Source: Burkholderiales bacterium PBB1
Lineage (GTDB): Bacteria > Pseudomonadota > Gammaproteobacteria > Burkholderiales > Burkholderiaceae_C
Assembly: GCA_002255905.1 (NCBI GenBank)
Contig: NKIN01000002.1
Span: 248,001-312,000, forward strand
Direction: 5' to 3'
DNA length: 64,000 nucleotides
The position numbers were made by a program, and so were the translations under genes. The notes beneath the pieces are model-generated. The model was not told the DNA's origin. It made no database searches and was given only the letters and a program-made list of their open reading frames with translations. Numbering within the stretch: the first letter of the stretch is position 1; each line of letters opens with the position of its first letter. This document shows positions 8,746-19,030 of this stretch, one piece after another.

Positions 8746-9660
8746 ATGACCCTTGCGGATTCGCGCAGCCATGCGGCTCTGCGCGCGATGCCGGCGGTGT
8801 TCGTGCTGATCTGGAGCACCGGCTTCATCGTGGCGCGCTTTGCCATGCCCCATGCGCCGCCGTTGACCTTCCTCTGCTGGCGGTACGGGTTGTCGGTCGC
8901 GTGCTTCGGTGCCTGGATCTTCTGGGCGCGCGCACCGTGGCCGGTCGGCCGGACGCAATGGCTACACCTCGGCTTGACGGGAGTGCTGATGCATGCCGCG
9001 TATCTGGGCGGTGTCTGGGCCGCGGTGAAAGCAGGCATCGGCGCGGGCACGGTGGCGTTGCTCGTGGGCTTGCAGCCGGTGCTGACGGCACTGTGGCTTT
9101 CAGCGCGCACCTCGTCGTCGCATCGCACGCCGGCTGTCACTGCGCGCCAGTGGGTCGGGCTGGGGCTGGGCCTGGCGGGCTTGATCCTGGTGGTCTGGCG
9201 CAAGCTGGGGGTGGGCGAGATCACGCCCTGGAACCTGTGTCTTGCGCTGCTTGCGCTGATCGGCATCACTGCAGGGACGCTGTACCAGAAGCGTTTCGTG
9301 ACGCGCTGCGATGTGCGCACGGCCAACACGGTCCAGCTGCTCGCAGCGCTGCTGGTCAGTCTGCCGTTCGCCTGGATCGAGTCGGAGCCGATGCGCTGGA
9401 ATGGGTCGACGGTGGCGGCGTTGTTCTGGTCCGTGTTCGGACTCACCCTTGGCGGCAGCTCGCTGTTGTACCTGCTGATCCAGCGTGGCGCAGCGACCCG
9501 CGTCACCAGCCTGCTGTACCTGGTGCCGCCCACCACGGCGCTGATGGCCTGGGTGATCTTCGGCGAGGTTCTCACGGCGCCGATGCTGCTGGGCATGGCA
9601 TTGACCGCCATCGGTGTCGCCTTGGTCGTCGCGTCACCTGCGCGGCGCACTCCTGTCTGA
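8746..9660 (+). CDS. EamA/DMT-superfamily membrane transporter
   Basis: A 304-residue inner-membrane protein with about ten hydrophobic segments arranged as two EamA repeats. The first begins at VFVLIWSTGFIVARFAMPHAPPLTFLCWRY and the second at LCLALLALIGITAGTLYQKRF. Members export metabolites or amino acids, but the substrate cannot be inferred here. It starts 10 bases after pgsA, apparently in the same operon. A GTG sits immediately before the ATG used. Confidence 0.88.
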   Translation: MTLADSRSHAALRAMPAVFVLIWSTGFIVARFAMPHAPPLTFLCWRYGLSVACFGAWIFWARAPWPVGRTQWLHLGLTGVLMHAAYLGGVWAAVKAGIGAGTVALLVGLQPVLTALWLSARTSSSHRTPAVTARQWVGLGLGLAGLILVVWRKLGVGEITPWNLCLALLALIGITAGTLYQKRFVTRCDVRTANTVQLLAALLVSLPFAWIESEPMRWNGSTVAALFWSVFGLTLGGSSLLYLLIQRGAATRVTSLLYLVPPTTALMAWVIFGEVLTAPMLLGMALTAIGVALVVASPARRTPV

Positions 9661-9708
9661 TCGTGCTTCGGCACTGCTGATTCGTCTCGATAGAATCCAG
9701 TGGCGCGC

Positions 9709-9737
9709 TTGACACCCACCAACGGCACGGCTGTAAT
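9709..9737 (+). promoter_or_regulatory. Sigma-70-type promoter for hupB
   Basis: TTGACA at 9709-9714 and TGTAAT at 9732-9737 are separated by exactly 17 bases. The -35 is a full consensus match and the -10 differs at one position. It lies in the intergenic region upstream of hupB, leaving a leader of about 70 bases. Confidence 0.8.
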
Positions 9738-9816
9738 GCCTTGAGGTCCGTGGCTTGTGAGGCGCACGGTCACTGCCGACTCCAACCATACGCATCCATT
9801 CCGAGGGGGACACTTT

Positions 9817-10089
9817 GTGAACAAGTCAGAACTGATCGAACACATCGCCAAGCAAGCGGACATTTCCAAGGCGGCTGCGGGTCGCGCTCTCGAGGCGCTC
9901 ATTGGCGGCGTGAAGTCGACGCTCAAGAAGAACAACAGCGTGACTCTCGTCGGTTTCGGCACATTCAGCGTGACCAAGCGCGCGGCACGCAGCGGCCGCA
10001 ATCCGCGCACCGGCGCGGCGATCAAGATCAAGGCCGCGAAGGTGCCCAAGTTCCGGCCAGGCAAGGCTTTGAAGGACGCGCTGAAGTAA
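9817..10089 (+). CDS. hupB: DNA-binding protein HU
   Basis: Nucleoid protein of 90 residues that binds and bends DNA as a dimer. The sequence [24 protein letters not shown], then the [11 protein letters not shown] beta strands, the DNA-binding arm [17 protein letters not shown] and a Lys-rich end are canonical. The start is GTG at 9817, preceded by a strong GAGGGGGA ribosome-binding site; an ATG 60 bases upstream would add a non-homologous tail. A tRNA-Val gene follows 19 bases later, and the two are probably co-transcribed up to the terminator at 10254. Confidence 0.95.
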   Translation: MNKSELIEHIAKQADISKAAAGRALEALIGGVKSTLKKNNSVTLVGFGTFSVTKRAARSGRNPRTGAAIKIKAAKVPKFRPGKALKDALK

Positions 10090-10108
10090 GGCGTTCACCA
10101 GGCACTGT

Positions 10109-10184
10109 GGGTGCTTAGCTCAGTTGGTAGAGCGGCGCCCTTACAAGGCGTAGGTCGGGGGTTCGAGCCCCTCAGCACCCACCA
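10109..10184 (+). tRNA. tRNA-Val (anticodon TAC)
   Basis: 76 nt including an encoded CCA. The acceptor stem GGGTGCT pairs with AGCACCC, the D arm is GCTCAGTTGGTAGAGC, and the anticodon loop CTTACAA has TAC at 10142-10144. The T arm carries GGTTCGAGCC. Encoded between hupB and ppiD. Confidence 0.97.
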
Positions 10185-10253
10185 GACGCAGTGCACGCAC
10201 CCTCGGACACCGGTCCGGGGCTGCACATAAAATCTCGGTCAGTCACCAAGCAA

Positions 10254-10277
10254 AGGCGAACCCTGGTTCGCCTTTTT
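10254..10277 (+). terminator. Rho-independent terminator after tRNA-Val
   Basis: AGGCGAAC (10254-10261) and GTTCGCCT (10266-10273) form an 8-bp stem with a CCTG loop, followed by a T-run at 10273-10277. It probably ends the hupB-tRNA-Val transcript. Confidence 0.88.
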
Positions 10278-10357
10278 CGCGTTCGGGAAGCCAGCTTTCC
10301 CGCCGCCTGATTTCTCGACGCACCGCGGTTCGTTCGTGCGTCCATACGAGGTTGTCG

Positions 10358-12286
10358 ATGTTCGATTTTTTCCGCAAGCACATGCGCCTGTTCCAGTTTG
10401 CGCTGGTTGTGCTGATCGTGCCCTCGTTCGTGTTCCTGGGCGTACAGGGCTATCACGGCATGGGCGAGGGTGCGCGGCTCTCAGTGGCCAAGGTGGCCGG
10501 TCATTCGATCACGCAGGCCGAATGGGATGAGTCGCATCGCGAGCAGGTCGAGCGCGTGCGCAGGCAGAACCCCGAGGTCGACCCCAAGCTGTTCGACAGC
10601 CCGCAAGCGCGGCAGCAGACGCTGGATCTCCTGATTCGTCAGCGGGTGATGTTGGCAACCGCCGAGCAGCTGCATCTCACGACGACCGATGATCGCTTGC
10701 AGCGTCTCTTTGCCACCGATCCGCAGTTCGCGTCGATCCGCAACCCGGACGGCAGCGTCAACAAGGACTTGCTCGCCGCCCAGGGTATGTCCAGCGACAT
10801 GTTTGCCCGCAGGCTGCGCCAGGACCTGTCGGTCAACCAGGTGCTGCTCGGTGTGTCGGCAACCGGCTTTCCCTCGGCCGCAGCGGCTGACCAGACGCTC
10901 GATGCGTTCTTCCAGCAGCGCGAGGTGGTCTTGCAGCGTTTCGAGGCGTCCAGTTATGCATCCCGCCTTCAGCCGACCGAGGCCGATCTGGAGGCCTATT
11001 ACAAGGACCCGGTGCACGCACCGCAATTTCAGGCGCCAGAGCAGGCGAGCATCGAATACGTGGTGCTCGATCTCGATGCGATGGGTCAGCAAATCACGAT
11101 CAGTGAAGAAGATCTCTCGCGCTACTACACCGAGAACGCGGCGCGCTACACCACACCAGAAGAGCGCCGCGCCAGCCACATCCTGATCGCAGCCGACAAG
11201 TCGTTGCCTGCGGCAGAACGCGAGAAAGCCAAGGCCAAGGCCGAGGCTCTGCTTGCCGAGTTGGCGAAGAACCCTGACGGCTTTGCCGAACTGGCCAGGA
11301 AGAACTCGCAGGACCCGGGTTCCGCGGTGAAAGGCGGCGACCTGGACTTCTTCGGACGCGGGGCGATGGTCAAGCCGTTCGAGGACGTGGCCTACGGCTT
11401 GAAGGTCGGTGAAACCAGCGGCGTCGTTGAAACTGATTTCGGTTACCACATCATCCGCTTGACGGACAAACGTGGTGGCGACAAGCGCAGCTTCGACAGC
11501 GTGCGTTCAGAAATCGAGACGGAAGTGCGCCGCCAACTGGCGCAGCAGAAATTCTCTGAAGCCGCGGCGGACTTCACCAACATGGTCTACGAGCAGTCGG
11601 ACAGCCTCAAGCCGGTGCTCGACAAGTACAAGCTGGTGCTGAAAACCGCGCAGGGAGTGACGCGGCTGCCGGCACCCGGGGCGGCAGGCCCGCTCGCTTC
11701 GACGAAGTTTCTCGATGCGCTGTTCTCCAACGACGTCCTGCGCAACAAGCGCAACACCGATGCGGTGGAGACAGCCGCCAATCAGCTGGTCTCCGGACGG
11801 GTCGTCCAGTACGAAGCGGCCCACGCCCGACCGCTGGCCGAGGTACGGGATCAGGTCCGCGCACGTGTTGTCGGCACACAGGCTGCCGCGCTGGCACAAG
11901 CCGAAGGCAAGGCACGCCTTGCCGCCCTGCAGCAGACGCCGCAAACCGACATGGGCATCGAGCCTCGGCGTATCTCGCGGCTGCAGACCCAGGAACTCGG
12001 CAAGGCCATCACGTCGGCAGTGCTGGGTGTCGATCCAAAAACGCTGCCGGCATTGGTCGGCATTGATCTGGGCCCCGAAGGCTACGCCGTGGCCAAGGTG
12101 CAGAAGGTCATCGGGCGCGATCCTGTGGTGGCAGACGCCGCGGAAGCCAGGGCTCAGTACCAGCAAGCCTGGGCGGACGCCGAGACCCAGGCCTACTACA
12201 GCGCGCTGAAGGTGCGACTCAAGGTCCAGATCGACGCCAAGGCAGTCGCAAAGTCCGCAGCGCCCGAGCCTGCCGCCGGCCCTTGA
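10358..12286 (+). CDS. ppiD: Periplasmic folding chaperone PpiD (SurA-N plus parvulin domain)
   Basis: Membrane-anchored periplasmic chaperone near the Sec translocon that helps secreted proteins fold. The 642-residue protein starts [20 protein letters not shown], giving a short cytoplasmic end and one membrane anchor (about 12-32). A SurA-like N-terminal region follows. A parvulin domain is recognisable at about 265-370, with the blocks [29 protein letters not shown] and [15 protein letters not shown]-terminal chaperone region completes it. A GAGG ribosome-binding site lies 6-7 bases before the ATG; a TTG two codons upstream is less likely. Confidence 0.93.
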   Translation: MFDFFRKHMRLFQFALVVLIVPSFVFLGVQGYHGMGEGARLSVAKVAGHSITQAEWDESHREQVERVRRQNPEVDPKLFDSPQARQQTLDLLIRQRVMLATAEQLHLTTTDDRLQRLFATDPQFASIRNPDGSVNKDLLAAQGMSSDMFARRLRQDLSVNQVLLGVSATGFPSAAAADQTLDAFFQQREVVLQRFEASSYASRLQPTEADLEAYYKDPVHAPQFQAPEQASIEYVVLDLDAMGQQITISEEDLSRYYTENAARYTTPEERRASHILIAADKSLPAAEREKAKAKAEALLAELAKNPDGFAELARKNSQDPGSAVKGGDLDFFGRGAMVKPFEDVAYGLKVGETSGVVETDFGYHIIRLTDKRGGDKRSFDSVRSEIETEVRRQLAQQKFSEAAADFTNMVYEQSDSLKPVLDKYKLVLKTAQGVTRLPAPGAAGPLASTKFLDALFSNDVLRNKRNTDAVETAANQLVSGRVVQYEAAHARPLAEVRDQVRARVVGTQAAALAQAEGKARLAALQQTPQTDMGIEPRRISRLQTQELGKAITSAVLGVDPKTLPALVGIDLGPEGYAVAKVQKVIGRDPVVADAAEARAQYQQAWADAETQAYYSALKVRLKVQIDAKAVAKSAAPEPAAGP

Positions 12287-12336
12287 ACCAAGTGTTCTGC
12301 GGTGATGCGCAGTGCCTCAAGGCGCGGGGCATCGCC

Positions 12337-12342
12337 TATAAT
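12337..12342 (+). promoter_or_regulatory. -10 element of the tRNA-His promoter
   Basis: A perfect TATAAT lies 10 bases before the tRNA-His gene. I see no good -35 match at the expected distance, so only the -10 is reported. Confidence 0.6.
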
Positions 12343-12352
12343 CTTGGTCTGC

Positions 12353-12429
12353 GGTGGCTGTAGCTCAGTTGGTAGAGTCCAGGATTGTGATTCCTGTTGT
12401 CGTGGGTTCGAGCCCCATCAGCCACCCCA
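12353..12429 (+). tRNA. tRNA-His (anticodon GTG)
   Basis: 77 nt, including the extra 5' G (position -1) opposite discriminator C73 that identifies tRNA-His, and an encoded CCA. The anticodon GTG is at 12387-12389 in the loop ATTGTGATT. D arm GCTCAGTTGGTAGAG and T arm GGTTCGAGCC are normal. Confidence 0.97.
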
Positions 12430-12446
12430 AGAAATGCCAGTCAACA

Positions 12447-12469
12447 CAAGGACCTTCGGGTCCTTGTTT
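12447..12469 (+). terminator. Terminator after tRNA-His
   Basis: CAAGGACC (12447-12454) and GGTCCTTG (12459-12466) form an 8-bp stem closed by a TTCG tetraloop, followed by TTTC. It sits between tRNA-His and the convergent histidine kinase gene. The T-run is short, so efficiency is uncertain. Confidence 0.75.
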
Positions 12470-12499
12470 CGTTGTGGGTGCTCGAAGCGGTGCGTTGCA

Positions 12500-14266
12500 T
12501 CAACGCGATGCAGACAGGCGCTCGACGCTAACCCGGCAGCAAATGCCTTGTGGCGAGCGTTCCTGCCAAGACACTACGCCCGCCAGTTGCCTCACGCGCT
12601 TGCGCACGCCGCCAACGCCGAGACCGGGCGCCCACTGGGCAGGGGTGTGCCCCGTGCCGTCGTCAGCGACGGTGAGGACCAACCGGTCGCTGATCAGGCT
12701 CAATTCGATCTCGACCGTGTGCGCCTGCGCATGGGCGATGACATTGGTGACCAGTTCGCGCAGCACGCGCGTCAGCGCGGACCACTGAACCACCGACAGC
12801 TCCACATCTGCATCCTGTACGGCGGTCCATTTCAATGCGAGGTGCGCCGCTGAGAGTCGTTGCGCAATGTCGGCCTTCCATTCGGCCAGAGCGTGGGCCA
12901 GCGGTTGATGGGGGGCGGCCAGCCCGCGTGTCAGCGTTTTCAGGTCTTGAAGCGTGTGTCGCGCGTAGTCTTCCATTTCGGGCGACTGCGCCTTGTACAT
13001 CAGCGTCAGCAGTCGTGCGCCGATGTCGTCGTGCAGGTCTTGCGCAAGGCGTCGTCGCTCTTCGCTGCGACCTTGTTCGACCGCCAGATCGAATGCGACG
13101 CTGCGCCTGAGCTGTTCGCAGACCCGTTCGGCCAGTCGAGCATCGTCGCTGGTGAACAGGCGTTTGCCTTGATGGGCGTGCCGCAGCAGTATGGACATTG
13201 ATGTGCCTCGCATCGGGGCACCGGCGATCATGGGTACCGGCACCTGCATCGCCGAGCCGTCGCTGAGCGTGTGCGCATTGGCCGAAGCCTCGTCCAGCAA
13301 CGCCACTTCGAGGGGATCGAACAACTCCTTGAGCAGGCGCGACAGTGCCGGCCCCGTCTGGTCCGGATGCTGTTCAACTTCGCGCGTGGTGCGAAACAGG
13401 TGTTCGAACAACTGCTCCGGGCTGGCGACCGGGGTGCCCAGCATGCGGTTGACGAGCCAACGTCGTCCGGCGGTGTACACCGCGATCGACACAAACAGCG
13501 CCACGGTCAATGCGGCGAAGCGCTGCAGGTCAAACACGCTGACCAGCAGCAAGTCGAGCACGATGGCGAGCGTGACGATGATGGCAAACAACGACAGCTC
13601 ACGCAGCGCGCTGTGCGTGGTCGACAGGAACGGCACGCTGGCCAGCACCAGTGCAAACAGTACCTGCCATACGCATGCGGCCAGAGGCAGGCTCATCGAC
13701 GACAGCGGCGTTGACCCCGTGGGCATCGCCGTTGCGATGACCGCAGCCTGCAGCAGCACCCACGTGCCACCCACCACCATGCTGAAGCGCGTCATGACCA
13801 GCGCAAACGGGTGGGGATGCGACCTGAAGGAGAAGTGCATCAATGCCACCGCCAGGCAGCCCATGACCAGCAGCGCACCCTGGGTCATCCACCATGCGCT
13901 GACCTCTCCACCCTCGGCGTACGCCCCCAGCCAGGTCAGCAAGCCCAACAGCCACGCGGCAGCTGGCAGCCAGTTCGCGGCCTGCAGGCGCCTCGGGTGG
14001 GTGCACGACAGATGGACCGCTGCGGCGAGCGTGGCCAGGTCGAAGCCCCGCCGCAGCGGCATATTCAGTGGCGACAGCCCCCAGGTCGATGTCGTTGAGC
14101 CGGATTCGATGGCCATGCATGCCAGGTTGCCGGCCTGACACATCGCCATCACGGCGTACAAGGCAGCGGGAGCGTGAAACCGCGCCCGCAATACGGCGGC
14201 GGCCGAAGCCAAAAGCATCAGGGCGAGCGCTGCGAATCCCCAGACCTCAGCGCCGATGCCTCCCAT
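12500..14266 (-). CDS. Membrane sensor histidine kinase (NarX/HisKA_3 type)
   Basis: 588 residues. The N-terminal half holds about seven or eight hydrophobic segments (about 5-280), forming a membrane sensor without an obvious periplasmic ligand domain. A GAF-like region (about 300-390) and the HisKA_3 dimerisation helix follow, with ERRRLAQDLHDDIGARLL; His412 is the expected phosphorylation site. The ATPase domain shows the N-box ELVTNVIAHA, then ADDGTG and GLGVGGVRKRV. It lies 13 bases after the response regulator gene on the same strand, its evident partner. The signal is unknown. Confidence 0.9.
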   Translation of the reverse strand: MGGIGAEVWGFAALALMLLASAAAVLRARFHAPAALYAVMAMCQAGNLACMAIESGSTTSTWGLSPLNMPLRRGFDLATLAAAVHLSCTHPRRLQAANWLPAAAWLLGLLTWLGAYAEGGEVSAWWMTQGALLVMGCLAVALMHFSFRSHPHPFALVMTRFSMVVGGTWVLLQAAVIATAMPTGSTPLSSMSLPLAACVWQVLFALVLASVPFLSTTHSALRELSLFAIIVTLAIVLDLLLVSVFDLQRFAALTVALFVSIAVYTAGRRWLVNRMLGTPVASPEQLFEHLFRTTREVEQHPDQTGPALSRLLKELFDPLEVALLDEASANAHTLSDGSAMQVPVPMIAGAPMRGTSMSILLRHAHQGKRLFTSDDARLAERVCEQLRRSVAFDLAVEQGRSEERRRLAQDLHDDIGARLLTLMYKAQSPEMEDYARHTLQDLKTLTRGLAAPHQPLAHALAEWKADIAQRLSAAHLALKWTAVQDADVELSVVQWSALTRVLRELVTNVIAHAQAHTVEIELSLISDRLVLTVADDGTGHTPAQWAPGLGVGGVRKRVRQLAGVVSWQERSPQGICCRVSVERLSASR

Positions 14267-14279
14267 GGCACAGGCGGAC

Positions 14280-15032
14280 CTAGACCAACCCCTGCTTGCT
14301 CGCCAGCACCGCAGCTTCAGCGCGGCTGGACACGTTGAGCTTCTTGTAGATCGACTTGATGTGATCGTTCACCGTGAACCACTTGATGCCCATCAGGTTG
14401 GCGATTTCCTTGATGGTGAAACCTTTGCTGAGGTAGGTCAGCACCTCGCTCTCGCGCGGTGTCAGCCGATCCTGATCTGCAGGCAGTGCACGTTCCTGCG
14501 CTGATACACGGCTGCTCTGGAATGCAGAGGGGCCGCTCAGGGCCGTGGGCGCGCCTGCGATGCCCCCCGGCCGGAAGTGCGTCAGCAAGCGCCTGGCGAT
14601 GGCTGGCGACAGTGGTGGCTGCCCGCGTACGATTTTCTGCAACTCCTCGACCAGTACTTCGAACCGGTCTTCCTTCAGCAGATAGCCATCCGCGCCACAT
14701 TGCAGTGCCGGAAACAGGTGCTCGTCATCGGAATACAACGTGGTGACGATCTTTGTCGCTGGGTAGCTGGACAACTCGGCGAGCAATTCCATGCCGTTGC
14801 CATCCGGCAGCTCCAAGTCGACCATCATCAGCTTGAACAGATTCGATTCAGACCCGTCCTCTGGATCAGCGTCGTAGCTGCGTACTCTGGATTCACTGAC
14901 GCGTCGTCGGGCAGTTTCCAGGTCGCTTGCTTCATTGATGATCAACTGGTCGCTGAAGCTCTCGCGAACCACCTTGGTCAGGAAGCTGCGTGCCACCGGG
15001 TTGTCTTCGACGATCAATACTTTGACGGGCAT
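14280..15032 (-). CDS. NarL/LuxR-family response regulator
   Basis: 250 residues, a cytoplasmic DNA-binding regulator. The receiver domain has the acidic pair E9-D10, phosphoacceptor D72 in MMVDLELPDG, and K120. Relative to the common receiver there is an acidic insertion at about residues 52-65. The C-terminal LuxR helix-turn-helix reads LTPRESEVLTYLSKGFTIKEIANLMGI then VNDHIKSIYKKLNVSSRAEA. It is the first gene of a two-gene operon with the histidine kinase. The target genes cannot be named from this window. Confidence 0.92.
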   Translation of the reverse strand: MPVKVLIVEDNPVARSFLTKVVRESFSDQLIINEASDLETARRRVSESRVRSYDADPEDGSESNLFKLMMVDLELPDGNGMELLAELSSYPATKIVTTLYSDDEHLFPALQCGADGYLLKEDRFEVLVEELQKIVRGQPPLSPAIARRLLTHFRPGGIAGAPTALSGPSAFQSSRVSAQERALPADQDRLTPRESEVLTYLSKGFTIKEIANLMGIKWFTVNDHIKSIYKKLNVSSRAEAAVLASKQGLV

Positions 15033-15159
15033 GGTGGTGGCCTGATCCGCGGCGTTTGAAGAATGCTAGCAGGCCGCTTTCGCGCCAGCAGCACGGCCCG
15101 GTCTCGCTCCGGCAGTCGCGCACCACGACGTGGCCGAACGCACTCCTACAATCGTCGCG

Positions 15160-15918
15160 ATGCGCCTCCTGATTGCGAACGACGATGGGTATCTGGCCCC
15201 CGGGCTTGCTGCGTTGGTGCGGGCCTGCGAGGGGCTGGGGCAGATCGATGTGATTGCGCCGGAGCAGAACGCGAGCGGTACTTCCAACTCGCTGACCCTG
15301 AACCGGCCGTTGTCGGCATACACCGCGGTCAATGGTTTCCACTATCTGAACGGTACGCCGTCGGACTGCGTGCATGTCGCGCTGACCGGCCTGTTCGATC
15401 ACCGGCCAGATCTGGTGCTGTCAGGGATCAACCAGGGCGCCAACATGGGTGACGACACGCTGTACTCAGGCACTGTTGCCGCGGCCATGGAAGGTTTTCT
15501 GTTTGGCATACCGGCAATTGCGTTTTCGCAGGTCGACAAGGGATGGACACATCTCGATGCTGCCGCGAAGGTGGCCCGCAAGGTCATCGAGCACGTGCTG
15601 GCACGTCCACCGTCGCGCCGTCCGTTCCTGCTCAATGTGAACATCCCGAACCGCCCCGATGCTGCGGACCTGCCGGTGAGCATCACGCGCCTGGGGCGTC
15701 GGCATGCCAGCGAACCCGTGATCCGTCAGCTGAACCCGCGTGGCGAGACGATGTACTGGATCGGTCCGGCGGGCGACGCGCGCGAGGCCGGCGCGGGCAC
15801 CGACTTCCATGCGACAACCCATGGGCGCGTCTCGGTCACGCCCTTGCAAGTCGATCTGACCGACCACGAGGCCGTGCCAGACTGGCAGTCGTGGCTGGCG
15901 GGAACCATCGCACCGTGA
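15160..15918 (+). CDS. surE: 5'-nucleotidase SurE
   Basis: Metal-dependent phosphatase acting on nucleoside 5'- and 3'-monophosphates; cytoplasmic. 252 residues. The N-terminal [11 protein letters not shown] has the metal-binding ND-D motif. [15 protein letters not shown] and the second metal-site region [24 protein letters not shown] are family signatures. The start at 15160 places [10 protein letters not shown] at the N-terminus as in homologues. It is the first gene of a compact operon; its stop overlaps the pcm start by 4 bases (GTGA). Confidence 0.97.
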   Translation: MRLLIANDDGYLAPGLAALVRACEGLGQIDVIAPEQNASGTSNSLTLNRPLSAYTAVNGFHYLNGTPSDCVHVALTGLFDHRPDLVLSGINQGANMGDDTLYSGTVAAAMEGFLFGIPAIAFSQVDKGWTHLDAAAKVARKVIEHVLARPPSRRPFLLNVNIPNRPDAADLPVSITRLGRRHASEPVIRQLNPRGETMYWIGPAGDAREAGAGTDFHATTHGRVSVTPLQVDLTDHEAVPDWQSWLAGTIAP

Positions 15919-16712
15919 TCGACGATCGCGCCGACGACAAGCCCTCGGGCTCCGCCCGCTCGCCCAAGTTCCCGCTGCGACTCGAGAGCATGGTGCGCGC
16001 GCCCAAGACGCTGGTGACAGCCCACCATGGTGAACGCGCCCCCGCCGCAGGTCTCGGGCTCGACTCTGCAGATGTTCGACGCCGCATGGTCGAGCGTTTG
16101 CGTCAGGCCAATCCACACGATGCGCGGGTGCTGCAGGCGTTGGCTGTCGTGCCGCGTCATCTGTTCGTCGACGCAGCGCTGGTCACCCAGGCCTACGAAG
16201 ACACCAGTCTGCCGATCGGGCATGGCCAGACCATCTCGAAGCCCTCGGTGGTTGCGCGCATGCTCGATGCCTTGATGCAAGGTGCGAATGCGCGCCGCAC
16301 AAGCCACCTCGGGCGCGTGCTCGAAATCGGTACCGGCTGCGGTTACCAGGCCGCGGTCTTGTGCGGTCTGGGGAGGCAGGTGGTCTCGATCGAGCGCATC
16401 CGCGGTCTCTATGACAAGGCCACCACCAATCTGGCCGCCTTGGGGCTGCAACACCTCCGGCTGGTGTACGGCGATGGGATGCTGGGGCATGCGCCGAATG
16501 CGCCCTACGACAGCATCATCGCGGCCGCGTGTGGTGCCGAGGTGCCCGCTTGCTGGCTTGATCAACTGGCCATCGGCGGCCGGCTGATCTCGCCGGTGGT
16601 TGGTGCCGGCAAGCGGCAGACGCTGATCGTGGTGGATCGAACCGAGGCCGGCTACCAGCGAACCGAGCACGAGGCTGTGCAGTTCGTCCCTCTAAAATCG
16701 GGTTCGGTATGA
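15915..16712 (+). CDS. pcm: Protein-L-isoaspartate O-methyltransferase
   Basis: Repairs isoaspartyl residues in aged proteins using S-adenosylmethionine; cytoplasmic. 265 residues from the GTG that overlaps surE, about 50 longer than E. coli Pcm owing to an N-terminal extension common in betaproteobacteria. An ATG at 15990 would shorten it by 25 residues. The active-site segment is [19 protein letters not shown], the SAM-binding loop [15 protein letters not shown], then VVSIERI. It overlaps nlpD by ATGA. Confidence 0.93.
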   Translation: MIDDRADDKPSGSARSPKFPLRLESMVRAPKTLVTAHHGERAPAAGLGLDSADVRRRMVERLRQANPHDARVLQALAVVPRHLFVDAALVTQAYEDTSLPIGHGQTISKPSVVARMLDALMQGANARRTSHLGRVLEIGTGCGYQAAVLCGLGRQVVSIERIRGLYDKATTNLAALGLQHLRLVYGDGMLGHAPNAPYDSIIAAACGAEVPACWLDQLAIGGRLISPVVGAGKRQTLIVVDRTEAGYQRTEHEAVQFVPLKSGSV

Positions 16713-17665
16713 ATGAGGTGTCGCTGCGGATGAGAACGAAGTACGAAGCGGGGCGACAACGCATGTCAGGCTGGTTGGCCATCATGATGGTGAGTCTGCT
16801 GACGGCCTGTGCGTCATCGCGCAACCACGCGCCCGTCGAAGTGCGCTCCGCGTCGTCCAAGGCGTCGGTGGCTGCCTCCAATGGTGGCGCCTCGGTGGGG
16901 GACGCCGCTGGCACGCAGTCTGCACCGGACAAGCCCGGCTACTACACCGTCAAGCCCGCTGACACGTTGGTGCGCATCGCGCTCGACAACGGGCAGAACT
17001 GGAAAGACCTGGCCCGCTGGAACGGGCTCGACAACCCGAACCTGATCGAGGTGGGCCAGGTGCTGCGAGTGGCGCCGCCTGGGACCGATCCCGTGCCGGC
17101 CGGTGCACGTCCGGTCGTGACTGCCAAGGCAGAGCCCAAACCACTGGAAACACGCGCTGCGTCGGCGCCGGTTGCCGCCGGCTCTGGGGCTGCCGCCTCA
17201 GCAGCCGGTGCCTCCGCGCCCAACGGCGCGGCGAGTGCGGCGCCTGCGGTGGTCGCACCTGCTGCTCCGGCAGCCCCGGCTGTGACGCAGGGCGATGACG
17301 CGATGGCGTGGATGTGGCCTGCCAGCGGCCCGGTGACCACGGTGTTTGATGAGGTCAAGAGCAAGGGGCTTGCGATCGCCGGCAAGGCGGGTGACCCGGT
17401 GATGGCTGCAGCCGATGGCCGTGTGGTGTATGCCGGCTCGGGCCTGCGGGGCTACGGCAACCTGGTGATCGTCAAGCACAACGCCACTTACCTGACCGCC
17501 TACGCGCACAACCAGACCCTGCTGGTCAAGGAAGACCAGGCAGTGCGCCGCGGTCAAAAGATCGCCGAGATGGGTTCCACCGATGCCGAGCGGGTGCAAC
17601 TGCACTTCGAGATCCGCAAGCTGGGCAAACCCATCGATCCGGCGAAGCTGCTGCCTCCACGCTGA
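16709..17665 (+). CDS. nlpD: NlpD-like lipoprotein (LysM plus degenerate M23/LytM)
   Basis: Outer-membrane-anchored activator of cell-wall amidases during division in well-studied relatives. 318 residues: signal peptide with lipobox LLTAC, a LysM peptidoglycan-binding domain ([21 protein letters not shown], about 75-120), an Ala/Pro-rich linker (about 130-195), then an M23 fold (about 210-318). As in E. coli NlpD, the metallopeptidase ligands are not conserved: the HxxxD position reads KGLAIAG and HxH becomes QLHFE, so it is probably not a peptidase. It is followed after only 2 bases by rlmD; the usual next gene, rpoS, is absent. Confidence 0.93.
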   Translation: MNEVSLRMRTKYEAGRQRMSGWLAIMMVSLLTACASSRNHAPVEVRSASSKASVAASNGGASVGDAAGTQSAPDKPGYYTVKPADTLVRIALDNGQNWKDLARWNGLDNPNLIEVGQVLRVAPPGTDPVPAGARPVVTAKAEPKPLETRAASAPVAAGSGAAASAAGASAPNGAASAAPAVVAPAAPAAPAVTQGDDAMAWMWPASGPVTTVFDEVKSKGLAIAGKAGDPVMAAADGRVVYAGSGLRGYGNLVIVKHNATYLTAYAHNQTLLVKEDQAVRRGQKIAEMGSTDAERVQLHFEIRKLGKPIDPAKLLPPR

Positions 17666-17667
17666 TC

Positions 17668-19017
17668 GTGGTGACGGAGAGCACCGAATGGTTGAGTGTC
17701 GAGTCGCTCGACCTCGACGGCCAAGGTGTAGCCCACAACGCTGAAGGCAAGGTGGTGTTCATCGAGGGTGCGTTGCCCGGTGAACAGGTGCAAGTGAGCG
17801 TGTCCCGGCGCAAGAACAACTGGGAGCAGGCCACCCTGGTTGCGCTGCGCCGCGAGAGCCCCCAGCGTGTCGTGCCGCAATGTCGCCATTTCGGCACCTG
17901 CGGGGGCTGCAAGATGCAGCACTTCCAGGCCGGTTCGCAACTCGCCACCAAGCAGCGCGCGCTCGAGGATGGGCTGTGGCATCTGGCCAAGGTCAAGGCT
18001 GAGCAACTCTTGCGCCCCATCGAAGGACCGGCCTGGGGCTATCGATACCGCGCCCGGCTGTCGGTGCGCCATGTGGTGAAAAAGGGCAAGGTGCTGGTCG
18101 GCTTTCATGAGCGCAAATCGAGCTACGTGGCCGACATGGACAGCTGTGAGGTGCTGCCCCGGCATCTGAGCGATCTGCTGAAACCCTTGGCCATGCTGAT
18201 CGAGGGCATGGACCAGCGCGATCGGCTGCCGCAGATCGAGGTGGCCGTCGGCGACGACAGCACTGCGCTGGTGCTGCGGCATCTGCAACCGCTCACGGAC
18301 GCCGACCTGCAGCGGCTGCGTGATTTCGCCGCGCTTCACAACGTGCAGTGGTGGCTGCAGCCGCAGGGCCCGGCAACGGTGCACCCGCTCGATCCGGCCA
18401 CGTCTGATCTGTCGTACCGCCTTCCCGAGTTCGGCATCACGATGCGGTTCAAGCCGACCGATTTCACCCAGGTCAACCACCAGATCAACCGCGCATTGGT
18501 CGCGCGTGCGTTGAGGCTGCTCGACGCGCGATCCGATGAACGCGTCATCGACTGGTTCTGCGGCCTGGGCAACTTCACCTTGCCAATCGCGACGCGTGCG
18601 CGCGAGGTGCTCGGCATCGAAGGCAGCGAGGCGTTGGTCGAGCGCTCCCGCGAGAACGCGGCGTTCAATGGCCTGGCTGCGAAGGTGCATTTCAAGGCAA
18701 GCAATCTGTTCGAGATCGACGCTCGCGCGCTGGCCGACCTGGGCCACGCCGACAAGTGGCTGGTCGACCCACCGCGCGAAGGCGCTTTCGCGCTGGCCAA
18801 GGCCTTGGCGGACGTGGCTGCCGACCCCGCTGCGGCGCCCGGCCACACACCACCGAAGCGCATCGTCTATGTCAGCTGCAACCCGGCGACACTGGCGCGC
18901 GATGCGGGCCTGCTGGTGCATCAGGCCGGCTATGTGCTCTCAGCGGCCAGCGCGGTCAACATGTTTCCGCACACCGCGCATGTGGAGAGCATCGCCGTCT
19001 TCGACCGAACAAGCTGA
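17668..19017 (+). CDS. rlmD: 23S rRNA (uracil-1939-C5)-methyltransferase
   Basis: Methylates U1939 of 23S rRNA using SAM. 449 residues: an N-terminal TRAM domain (about 1-65), the Fe-S cysteines C72, C78 and C81 in [11 protein letters not shown] with a fourth in DSCEVL, then the methyltransferase domain with [12 protein letters not shown]. The nucleophile motif [12 protein letters not shown] is near the C-terminus. The start is GTG at 17668, with a second GTG right after it. Last gene of the surE operon, ending before the terminator at 19031. Confidence 0.96.
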   Translation: MVTESTEWLSVESLDLDGQGVAHNAEGKVVFIEGALPGEQVQVSVSRRKNNWEQATLVALRRESPQRVVPQCRHFGTCGGCKMQHFQAGSQLATKQRALEDGLWHLAKVKAEQLLRPIEGPAWGYRYRARLSVRHVVKKGKVLVGFHERKSSYVADMDSCEVLPRHLSDLLKPLAMLIEGMDQRDRLPQIEVAVGDDSTALVLRHLQPLTDADLQRLRDFAALHNVQWWLQPQGPATVHPLDPATSDLSYRLPEFGITMRFKPTDFTQVNHQINRALVARALRLLDARSDERVIDWFCGLGNFTLPIATRAREVLGIEGSEALVERSRENAAFNGLAAKVHFKASNLFEIDARALADLGHADKWLVDPPREGAFALAKALADVAADPAAAPGHTPPKRIVYVSCNPATLARDAGLLVHQAGYVLSAASAVNMFPHTAHVESIAVFDRTS

Positions 19018-19030
19018 AACACCCAACAAA

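Noticed and set aside
7872-10064. A 730-codon minus-strand frame opposite pgsA, the EamA gene and hupB
   Set aside because: It crosses several well-supported plus-strand genes and their promoter, and has no recognisable domain.
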